Below are positions 46,205-56,413 of a stretch of 64,000 nucleotides of DNA, piece by piece; positions within the stretch are counted from its first letter, which is position 1; every line of letters starts with the position of its first letter. Position numbers and translations under genes: made by a program. The notes beneath the pieces are model-generated. The model worked only from the letters and a program-made list of their open reading frames with translations, was not told where the DNA came from and made no database searches. The stretch spans positions 66,644,712 through 66,708,711 of the forward strand of contig NC_044989.1 of NCBI RefSeq assembly GCF_008728515.1. Direction: 5' to 3'. This DNA is from Papio anubis (lineage: Eukaryota > Chordata > Mammalia > Primates > Cercopithecidae).

Positions 46205-48427
46205 GAAAGATATTTGTATTGCTTTTGCATTTACAAAACCTGTGACTCCTTTCTCAAGAATACGGATATAAACTCTTGCCAGACTATAAATCACAAGTAA
46301 TAACAAATATAATTTTATCCTGATAGCTTCAATTCATGCTACATTCTCCCTCCACTCTTGCCTCATCTATCTTAAAGTCCAAACAAAAAAAAGCTAACAA
46401 CAAATCTGGGTGGCCTCCAATAAAGGGTGCCTTCTCTTTGTCTATTTAAAGTGCGCTTGTTATTTAAAAAAATTACATTCTATTAATAACAGATGCCTGG
46501 AATCTTACTTCTGTAATATACTGTAATTAACAATGCAAATGTGAAATAAAAAGTCTCGTTATTTATCAGATAGACATGAGTAGGTGATTATGTACTTAGA
46601 GGTATAAAATGCATAATGAAAATGCACAGTGGTAATTGTTCCAAAGGGCTTCTACTACTGAGCCGAAGATAGAGTTTTTAAAGTGAAATAGAAAGACTGC
46701 TTGCTTCTCTATTTTTTTCAGTCTATCCCTGTGCATAATATCATTTCAACTCAATTTATCCAAGCTCAGCTTAAATAATTTCAATTTTTTATAGCATCTT
46801 GTTTAAACTCAAGGCCAACTGAGAAAAAGTGTTAGAAAGCCTTTACAAATGATATATTTCTGTTTTTCCAAAATATTCATATAACTCAGGAAAATTAGAC
46901 AGACCAGTTTTATTAACCGTTTTTTAAAATTCTATTTGAAAGGAAAGCATTCCCGGATGAAGGGTTTGTATATCATATTTCAGACCTAAGTAAACTTTTA
47001 TAGCTGAGCTGTAAAAATAGTCATTTATTATATAAACACTGCCAAATTTTTAACTATAGCCCTGCCAATAGGCAACTGTAATAATCCAACAATAATCATC
47101 GTCATTATAATAAATCATACAAAAGAGAGGCTGCTACCCTCTCCAGCCAGGCAAAAGCACTCTCATGTGTTCCAACAGAGAGAACCTAAGCCGATAGACA
47201 GCCCAGTTGTCAGGTGCCCTTCTTTCCCAGCACGACAGTGGCAAATTTTGAGAATAAATTCATCAGGAAGACCACCCTGCCCTCATCCAATATCCTTTTT
47301 GTGCATCCAAGAGGACCTAAAAATGCCATTGATCAAAGGTGATTGTGTTACTCCCTAACCGAATTATCTTCCTCCTCGTCCCATAACACCATAAAGCTTC
47401 AACCCTGAAATAAGAGGCCCAGTTTAGTTTTCAATATTTGCAAACATACGGTGGAAAGGAAGGGAATCTCAGACCCAGCTTAACTCAAACCAGAACTGAG
47501 TTCTACTCCTGGGCACTGCTGGGTTTCCGATTATCCTAATGGGTTCCTGCACAAGCCAGTCTTAAAGGGGCAGAATCTTCGGGCCATCCTGGCAGGCCTT
47601 CCTGCTCCCAAGTCTCTTGGTGCTTCCACCAAATGAATGATTTTGTGAAGGAAGGGATGGAGAGTGAAGACAGGCCCCAGTGAAAGCCAGGCAGCCCAGT
47701 GACAACCACCCTAAGAGGCCCTAGTGTAGCCACGTTTCTCCCCATGTGCCTCTGGCCTAGAATTGCTGAAGTGGTGAAGCAACCTGAATTCAGCCAGATA
47801 GGAAGGCGCAGGGGAATCCTCTTTGGATTCATTGCCAGTATGTTCATGAGTTAGACACTCTTAAAGAAATGCCAGTCTCTGCTTCCAAGAATGTATAGAA
47901 TCTTGAACAAGTCTACTAGTCTAGCCACGTTAGACGTTCTAATGGAAATTTTCACACAAAAAATGTTATCAACATACCCATTGTTTTACATGCTATTAAA
48001 GTAACTTTAAAAGTTCTTCAAAGTAAACTTTTTCCCTCCTTAAATAACTGAAAGAATTTTTTGAGCTAGTAAATGGTCTTTAAGAAATTTATTTTGGGCA
48101 TTTAAAGAAAGTTTCTCAATTATAGAATATTAATTTGTGATATTTTATTTTCTGAAATCATCATATGTTAAACTCAAAAGAAATAACTATTTTCTTTTAT
48201 TTATTGTTTGGGGGATGCTTATTCCTTACTCCTCATGTGTTCATGTAGAGGAATTTGTACAGTTAGAATTACTTTCTTAGTGTCCCTCCATCACTTTCTC
48301 AGAGTAGTGAGTTGGAGAGCAGGAATGAGCCAGCACTTCCTGGTTCTCTCCTGAGAAGCTAACTATCTGCCAAGGTGCCTGCCCACCATCCATTTCTTCA
48401 TGCCCTGGGGAGTGGCCCCAACACAGG
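46205..48427. other. Unique DNA, no gene seen
   Basis: AT-rich with intact-looking unique sequence. The 103-codon minus frame at 47536-47847 lies in a locally GC-richer patch and has no motif I recognise. No repeat family called. Confidence 0.5.
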
Positions 48428-48467
48428 TAGAGTCATACTCACCTGTGACCTGGTGAGTATGACTCTA
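48428..48467. repeat. Perfect 16-bp inverted repeat with 8-base loop
   Basis: Left arm tagagtcatactcacc (48428-48443), loop tgtgacct (48444-48451), right arm ggtgagtatgactcta (48452-48467). All 16 base pairs match. It does not lie in a repeat that I recognise and its flanks have no terminator-like tract. See findings. Confidence 0.97.
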
Positions 48468-49603
48468 ATGCAGACGTAAAATGTTAGCGAGCACAATTGC
48501 CCATGGACCTAAGCCTCATTCTCAAAGCTGATGCTTTGATTTCCATCCACTAACTTCTATACAGTACCTCTTTCAACAGGTACCAGACTGGAGCAGGAAC
48601 AAAAATAGGGACATCATGTTTTACCTCTCCCAACTGTAACATATGTCAAGTGCTGTACAAGTTGTGAACTGAGAGAACCCCCACTCTGTGTCTATTTTCC
48701 AGGTAGAAACCATTTAAAAGGGGTTTTTATGATATTGGAGGTTTTGCTTCCTATACAACAAGAAATAAGTAAAAACCCCTCTGGCAATTTACAAACACAG
48801 GCATTTTGTAGACTGAGGAAAAGTAGAGAAGAGCTATCAGACTCAAAGACTTAATAGATTTGATGAAATCCTTGTAGAATTTATAAAAATGTAGATTCCA
48901 TAGAAGACCTCTGCTTTGGCTCTGCTCACCCACTCACATCTTCCATTGCAGACTATGTGCACCTTCAGCCAGGTCAGGCTAACCCAGGCTCCTTGCCAGC
49001 TGTTTCCTGAGGCTGAAATCCATTTTTCTCAGATGTACAGGTTTTATTTTTTTAAAGCCTTAAATATAGGTGGTATTCCATCTCTGGACACTTTCAGAGG
49101 TAACTAAAATCACAGAGATTCTTGAACTTCCATGTGATCCAAACATTTAATTACCACCCCAAGGCCTATGATCTCTTAGCAGGCAAATATTAACAACACA
49201 CACTGCTGTTGAGTGGAAAGTAAAGTGAGTGGAAACCCAAATTTTAGAAGAAATCATAAAATAAGAAATGCTTTCTCTTATTAGATGCAATCAAACTCTA
49301 GCCAGCAAAACACAATAATATTACAAAATGGAATGCTTTCAAAGACAGTAAAAGAATTGTTGAGCTTGAATAATACTTGACACAGAGAAATGATGCAACA
49401 GAAAGAAAAAGACGAACCCTGGAAATGTCAGCATGGCAGAAAGAAATGACCATCTATAGGAGATCTGCCTTTTATGTTTCTAGTAGATATTTCTTGAAGA
49501 GCTTCTCAGAGGTCTACTTGACCTCAAGCCTTATTCTCAGAGTATTTTAGATCTTAACTTTCCTCATGTACGATGTGGGACTTCAAAATCTCCTAAAAAC
49601 TAG
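48468..49603. other. Unique DNA, no gene seen
   Basis: No repeat family or coding signal recognised between the inverted repeat and the following LTR. Confidence 0.5.
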
Positions 49604-49936
49604 TGCTATGATCTAAATGTTTGTGTCCTGGTGTTAAAACTTAGACCCCAGGGTGATGGCATTAAGCGGTGCAGCCTTTGGGAGATAAACGGTATTAGTG
49701 CCTTTATAAAAGAGGACTGGGGGAACTTGTTAGCACTATGGCCTTTCTGCTATGTGAGGACACAGCTAGAAGGCTCTATCTTTGATGCAGAGAATGAGCC
49801 CTCACTAGACACTGAATCTACTGAGGCCTTGATTTTGGACCTTCTGGCCTCTAGAACAGTGAGCAATAAATGTCTGTTGTTTATAAATGACTCAGTCTAA
49901 GACATATTATTATAGCATTACAAATGGATGAAGACA
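49604..49936 (+). mobile_element. Solo LTR, ERVL-MaLR (MLT1/MST-like), sense
   Basis: Starts 'tgctatgatctaaatg' and ends 'ggatgaagaca'. In order it has 'ggtgatggcattaagcggtgcagcctttgggag', 'attagtgcctttataaaagaggactgg', 'ttctgctatgtgaggacacagc', 'ccctcactagacactgaatctac', 'gatttTggaccttctggcctctagaacagtgagcaataaatgtctgttgtttataa'. The aataaa lies near its end. No internal retroviral remnant. Confidence 0.7.
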
Positions 49937-50362
49937 ACAAGTACTCATTCTTTTCCTCAGTCTTTAAGGGGAGCCCCAGACATGAAGAAGGCAATACAGA
50001 AACTCTCTTGGTAAGATGGTCATGCCATCACTTGAATAGTGGCTTGTCCCCAAAGACACGCTGGATAGGAATGGCTACTGGACTTGTGAGACCCAGTGCA
50101 AAAAAAAAAAAGCAGAACCTATTCAAAAATTAAGAATTTCAAGATGGTGACAACGGTGTGTTAGCAAGCATGGGACCCTATGTAACTACATAGGTCAGAT
50201 CCCCATGGAGGCCAGCCCAGCCTCTGGAGCCTCCAGTGGGATGAGCCACCAAATGAACATTTTTTTTCTCAAGGACCCCAAAACACTTTACAAAATGTTG
50301 AGGTTGGAAAATAAGAATTCACAATCACCCATCACCCTTTTCTTTCAACACTCTTGGTACCT
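49937..50362. other. Spacer between two facing MaLR LTRs
   Basis: Contains an A run at 50100-50111 and no recognised repeat. A 69-codon frame here is not credible. Confidence 0.45.
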
Positions 50363-50771
50363 GTATTAGTCCATTTCTGCATTGCTATAAAGAAATGCCT
50401 GAGGTTGAGAAATTTATAAGGAAAATAAGTTGAATTGGCTCCTGGTTCTTCAGGCTGCATACTAAGCACAGGGCTGCCATCTGCTCCTGGTAAGGGCCTC
50501 AAGAAGCTTATGATCATGGCAAAGGTTAAGGGAAAAGAGGGCGCAAGAGAGAGGGAGGAGGAGAGAGAAGGGGAGGTCCCAGAGTCTTAAACAACCAGAT
50601 CTCCTGTGTACTACCAGAGCTAACACTGACTCATCACCAAGGGGATGGCGCTAAGTCTCTCATGAGCAATCTGCCACTGTAAGCTAATACCTTCCACCAG
50701 GCCGCACCTCCAACACTGAGGATCACATTTCAACATGAGATTTGGAGGGGAACATACAAACCGTATTAGCA
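50363..50771 (-). mobile_element. Solo LTR, ERVL-MaLR (MST-like), antisense
   Basis: Reads as reversed MST LTR: 'tgtattagtccatttctgcattgctataaag', 'tgaggttgagaaatttataaggaaaa', 'cttatgatcatggcaaaggttaagg', 'accagatctcctgtgtactacc', 'taataccttccaccaggccgcacctccaacactg' and 'caacatgagatttggaggggaacatacaaaccgtattagca'. Purine-rich middle near 50530-50580. Confidence 0.85.
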
Positions 50772-51640
50772 CCTATACATCTAGAAATCAAGCATTGTCT
50801 TTAGACTCTCACAGGTGGGCAAGCCGAAACATGTAGAGAGTGTGGATAATATCACCAATGCTAGAGCCTTCAGCTACAGGTGGTGAAGCCCAAAAGTAGA
50901 TATCACAATTCCCAGTCACCACCAAAGCTAGCTGTAACCTTGTCATTCGATTTAGTAAACACTGGCACTTACAGAACATAAATAAGTGTTCTCAGTGCCA
51001 AGTCAGGTCTGCTTCATTTTTGGCACAAGTTTTTAACTAGAAACCATATCACATGGTAATAATATTAAAGGAAAACACAGATACAGAGCTGAGTGACTTC
51101 CCTCTACAAAATGAGATACATCAATGACCCTGTTAAATGCCCTGTTGTGCCCTAGACTTGACATTATCATTGATAATAGTAAGAAAAGCCTCGTTTCTGA
51201 ATGTGCCCTGTCTTATCTAGGATTTCTCTTGCAATTTCACTTTTCTTGAGGTAATTCTGTTTCTCCAACTTAGTTTATCTTCCCATTTCTACACAAACAG
51301 ACAGGTACAGACACACGCAGAAACACACACACACACACACACACACTTCTCTTAAAGCAGGTCCCTAAAAGCAGAATACATTATTCTGTATTTAGCCAAC
51401 AGTATTTCCTTCTTTGCAACTAGTTGTCAACCAACATTTTTATGCTACCTATAAGCCTTAAATTAAGAATGAGAAAAACAGCAATTTAGGGGTAAGTCAT
51501 TCTAACTTTGTTCACTTTGAATCTTCCTTTCCATGGCAATAAATACAGTTTTCTTGATTCAAAAGCACTTAGGAAGTCTTCTCAGTGTCGATGTATAAGG
51601 TTTAGTTGCATGAATGCACAGGTATAAACCAAAGGCTGTC
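50772..51640. other. Unique DNA with a CA repeat
   Basis: Contains an (AC)n run at 51323-51346. No gene or further repeat family recognised. Confidence 0.5.
51323..51346. repeat. (AC)n microsatellite
   Basis: About twelve AC units after the imperfect 'acacacgcagaaac'. Confidence 0.93.
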
Positions 51641-51973
51641 TTAGTTTTTTTCTAATTTATATAAATGTAAAGGGTACAAGTACAGTTTAATTATATGGAT
51701 ATACTGTTAATGGTGATGTTTGAGCTATCAGTCAAATAATGTACATTGTACCTATTAGGTAACTTCTCATCCCTCACCCCTGTCCCACTCTCCCACCCTT
51801 CCAAGCCTCCAATGTCTGTTATTCCACACTCAATATCCACACATACACATTATATAGCTCCCACTTAAAGAAGTGAGAATGTGTGGCATTTGACTCTCTG
51901 TTATTTCACTTAAGATACTAGCCTCCATTTTAATCTTTGTTGCTGCAAAGACATGACTTGTTTATTTTTATGG

Positions 51974-52021
<48 letters not shown>

Positions 52022-53485
52022 ATGTGCGTGTATATAGTATATTTGTATATACCATATATATACACATCATAAACACACACGCACACACACAGTTTTCTTC
52101 ACCCAGTCATCTGTTGATGGACAGTTAGGTTGATTCCATGTCTTTGCAATTGTGAACAGTACTGTGATAAACATACAAGAGCAGAGTTTTTCTTGATGCG
52201 GTGATTTCTTTTCCTTTGAGTAGATAACCAGTAGTGGGATTACTGGATAGAATGGTAGTTCTGTTTTTAGTTCTTTGAGAAATCTCTAGACTTTTTTTCA
52301 TAGCGGTTGTACTAATTTACATTCCCTCCCAACAGTGTATAAGTGTTCCCTTTTCTCCACATCTTCACTGACATCTGTTATTCTTTGACTTTTTAATAAT
52401 AGCCATTCTGATTGGTGTGATATCTCATTGTGATTTTGATTTGCATTTCTCTGATGATGAGTGATTTTGAGCATTTTTGTTCATGGGCTTGTTGGCCTTT
52501 TGTATGTCTCCATTTGAAAAATGGTGTATTCATGTCCTTTGCACACTGTTTACTGGGGTTATTTGTGCTTTTGTTGTTGTAATTGAGTTATTTGACTTCC
52601 TTGTAAATTCTGGGTATTAGTGCCTGTTGTATGCATAGTTTTAAAATATTTTCTCTTATTCTCCAGGTTATCTGTTCACTCTGTTGACTATTTCTTTTGC
52701 TATGCAGAAGTTTTTTAGTTTAATAAGTCCTATTTGTCTATTTTTGTTTTTGTTGCTTATGCTTTTGAAGGCTTAGTCATGAATTATTTGATGAGACCAA
52801 TGTCCAGAAGAGTTTTCCCTAGGTTTTCTTCTAGTATTTTTATAGTTTCAGGTCTTACGTTTAAGCCTTTAAACCACCTTGAGTTGATTTTTGCATATGG
52901 TGAAAGTTAAGGGTCTAGTTTTATTCTGCGTATGGCAATCCAATTTTCCCAGCACCATTTATTGAAAAAGGTGTCCTTTCCTCAGTGTACATTTTTGTCA
53001 ACTTTATCAGAGATCAGTTGGCAGTAGCTATGTGGCTTTATTTCTGAGTTCTCTATTATGTTCTATTGATTTCTGTGTTTATATTTATACCAGTATCATG
53101 CTGTTTTGTTTACTATAGCCTTGTACTATAATTTGAGGTAATGTAGTATGATGCCGTCAGCTTTGTTCTTTTTGCTGAGTATTGCTTGGGCTACTTGGGC
53201 TCTTTTTTGGTTCCATATGAATTTTAGTATTTTTTTCTATTTCTGCAAAAAATAACATCCATATTTTGATAGGGATTACATTGAATATATAGGTTGCTTT
53301 GTGTATTATGATCATTAATATTATTAATTCTTCTAACTCATGAGTATGGGATATTTTTCTTCGTGTGTGTGTCATCTGTCATTTCTTTCTTCAGTATTTT
53401 GTAGTTTTCCGTAGATATATTTTACCTCTTTGGTTAAATGTATTCTTAGGTATTTTAGTTTATTTATATATTTTGTATTTCCACA
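51641..53485 (-). mobile_element. L1 LINE, antisense, 5' truncated, about 1.8 kb
   Basis: The longest repeat here. In + strand order it shows the reversed 3' UTR ('tatataaatgtaaagggtacaagtacag'), then reversed ORF2: 'cagtcatctgttgatggacagttaggttgattcc', 'gtagtgggattactggatag', 'gatatctcattgtgattttgatttgcatttctctgatgatgagtgattttgagc', 'tattgaaaaaggtgtcctttcc', 'ggcagtagctatgtggctttatttctg'. It fades near 53485. Divergence suggests L1MA/L1PB age. Frames are broken. Confidence 0.93.
51976..52020. repeat. (GT)n microsatellite, 45 bases, inside the L1
   Basis: An uninterrupted GT run of about 22 units, followed by mixed 'catgtgcgtgtatata' and a CA-rich stretch up to 52090. It replaces the L1 part that normally reads 'agtattccatggtgtatatgtacc'. 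Confidence 0.95.
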
Positions 53486-53592
53486 GAATTTTAATTATTA
53501 TATTATTCTCTCTGAGAATAATTAATATATTAATTATATTAATCTATACATAATTAATTATATTAATATATTAATTATATTAATCTCTGTTA
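53486..53592. repeat. AT-rich tract with a 25-base direct repeat
   Basis: The 25-base word starting 'attaatatattaatt' occurs at 53521-53545 and again at 53562-53586 without mismatch (period 41). It contains the palindrome attaatatattaat. It adjoins the 5' truncation end of the antisense L1. Confidence 0.9.
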
Positions 53593-56330
53593 TTGTATAC
53601 ATTTGAAATTTTTCATGATAAAAATTAAATTTACAGCAGAACTAAAGCTGACAAAATGAAGTTCATCAATGCTGCTATTCCCAGTTGGCAATATCTGGTC
53701 AAGGAAACAGGATGGCCAAATAAAACCTGTGGCCCACCAGGTAGCTTAGAGCTCCTGCATCTCTTCTTCACAGAAGCACACTGTCACAGATGCAGGTGAT
53801 CCACCCTTTCCTGACAGACCACATTTTTTCTTCTCACAGACCAGCATTCACAGGGCAAGAAGAATTTTACTTCACTTTACTCATCGTTGACAAAGACTGC
53901 CTTAAGACCGTCTTCCAGGTTCAGGTCTAAATCAAATGAAAAAATGACAGCAGGAAGAAGGAAACTACCATTTCTTTAAGCTTCATGACTACCCATGCAC
54001 AAAGTGAGGTACCTGGGCCATCATAGTGATTATGCTCACATTTTACCCTGAAATGGATATTTAAGATACACATCACATACTTGGGGACAGGCATATGTCT
54101 GGGGCTTGGAGCTGGGCTGTCAGAAGAGGTTGGGAAGGAGCCATTTGTCCCAGGACTCACATTCACAAAAGCCTCCACTTTGGACTTTTGATCTTCTCTT
54201 TGAATGAACTTAAACATGGCCATTGTATTTCTGTGTGTTTTACAATTATTGGTTTGTTAAATGTAAATGTTTGAAATATTTTACAGTTTTTCACCCATGT
54301 TTTTACCATGCTTGCTTTTTACTATACAAAGGATTTCAAAAGAAAAACAAAACAGCAAAACAGACCAAAAAACAACAACAATGAAGGAAGTTGCCTAGGC
54401 CCCTTTCTGACTCTAAGAGGTCTTGCTCCAAGAAAACAGAGCTGACTTTCTCCACAAATAGAGGTCACAGACATTTTCTCTTTTTGCTTCTATTGATTCC
54501 TTCTGTTGTTGGTCATTTGTCTGTTTTCCTAGGGTTTCAGGACCCTTTCAAAACAAGCAACAGGGAAATATATGAGGCGATCGATGAGATCCATGTTACA
54601 GTTAAAAAGAGAAATAAGCAAAACTTGCTGTGGGAAAACTGGGTCATGGTAGAAAAAAATTATTTTTAAAATTCCAGAGAAGAACAAATGAGACTCTACT
54701 AGCTTTAATATTTCCCAAATGCGACCAAATAAAGAGGCTGAGTAGGAGGATGCCTCAGTACCTGGGCTTGAAGCATGCTCTGTGACATGCTTGTTTGCTT
54801 GGCAATAGCCCTGAAGCCCTGTTCTTCAGGTAGCTCTCACCTGGAAATGGCCTGTGTCATTTATAAGCCTGCCTCTGCTTCCTTTCCCACCCCCCATCCC
54901 CCCGCAGAAAGCTTCCTTTGCTTCTGAAGTCTTCCTAGGAGCATCGGAGAGTAAAATTATCCATTTAAAAAAATCCAGTGTCTAAGTACCACAGGTTAGT
55001 AGAAAAGGGGCTGAGAAAGAATTAAAACCCATATAATATCAAGTAAGTCACATTTCATTTTTGTTTTTGTTTGTGTGTATTTTCCTTTTCTTTCAAGAGC
55101 TATAGTCTCGACTGATCAATAGTCAATCTTGTTGGGCGAAATTGTCAGGAATTTAGGGGACCCACATTAGTTCCAAAGCTCTATCTAATTGCACAGCTAT
55201 GCAAATCCCTGAAAGGGATACAAATGGTTTAACCTTAACCCTAGGGATCCCCTTCCTGGAACTGCATCCTGGAATGTTCTCAAATGGAGGAGTCAATGAG
55301 CTGGGTTGTGACTAAGAATGAGAAGGCAGCAAGACAGCATTCCTTCTTCTCCATCTAGAGGTGTGAGCTGTAAAGACAGTGGTCACACGACAGGCACACC
55401 CAGACCAAGTCCCCCGCTTTTGGAGTGCAAACCTCTACTTTCTGCGTAGACCCTGAGAATCAATCAGACCCAGACTTCTAAATTCTAAGGATCTCCAAGT
55501 ACTTGATTTGGGTTTCTTGGGGGTATCACATATAATGATACAATGATAACTTTTATAAGGATAAATTCAAAGTCATATAGCATATTTCTGTTTTATTATC
55601 ATTGATTTTAGAAAGTAAAACTGAAATTCAATTGTCAATTTATTTTGGAATAAAGCAGACCATGTACATGTCAACCTCAATCCCCCTGAGATCTTAAGCA
55701 AAACTAGAGTCAAGGATGAATTTGCATCATTGACACTGTGTTACAAACAATAATCATGAAAATTCACCCTCCTCCACTGCTGAGTCTTGCCCCTCAGTAT
55801 AGATTAGTAGTTTAGTGAGTTGATGTGGAAATGTTCCATATTATCACAGTTTTATTGCCTACCTCAGTACATCTGTTCCAAAATTCATATAGAAATGGCC
55901 AGACATTTCAATAAACCAGTATGTCTTGGAATTTTCATATAGTTCCCAATGCACTAAAATCTGGATGGAAAGCTGGTACTTTTAAAATTTACAATCGCAC
56001 AGACTGAGCAACATCTGGATAGCTTTGCTCTGTTGCCTTCCCTGTTCCTTTAGATTTAGACTCAAGTTATGATGTGCATGAAAGGCCAACAAACCTTGTA
56101 TGTGGCAGGTGTGAGTTGAGGCTGACAAAGACCTAATACTATGTTCAATTCACTTTGATACAGCTTTGTACAAAATACATGGAACCTTCCTCCTGCCCAT
56201 TACCAAATATCATAAGCAACAGAGAGGACAACGGAGCAACAGGAGAGAATTTTTTTACGAATAGAGAGAAAGAATTTGCTATATAAACTAGGGTTCTCAA
56301 ATTAATTAACCCTGATCATGTCCCTTGTTA
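53593..56330. other. Unique DNA, weak exon-like segment at 54533-54669
   Basis: A pyrimidine tract with AG at 54531-54532 precedes an open frame to 54669, part of a 92-codon frame starting at 54391. No family recognised. An A-rich tract lies at 54340-54380. No repeat family called in the rest. Confidence 0.4.
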
Positions 56331-56341
56331 GTTTGCACAAG

Positions 56342-56380
<39 letters not shown>

Positions 56381-56413
56381 ACAAGACTCTGTGTGTGTGT
56401 TTTTGCACAAGAC
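56331..56413. repeat. Composite GT repeat with a thrice-repeated 12-mer
   Basis: The word tttgcacaagac occurs at 56332-56343, 56376-56387 and 56402-56413. TG runs at 56346-56376 (about 15 units) and 56390-56400 separate the copies. The layout looks like duplication between neighbouring GT runs. Confidence 0.93.

Noticed and set aside
51937..52128. Frame with a long Val-Cys run
   Set aside because: A translation of the (GT)n microsatellite, not a protein.
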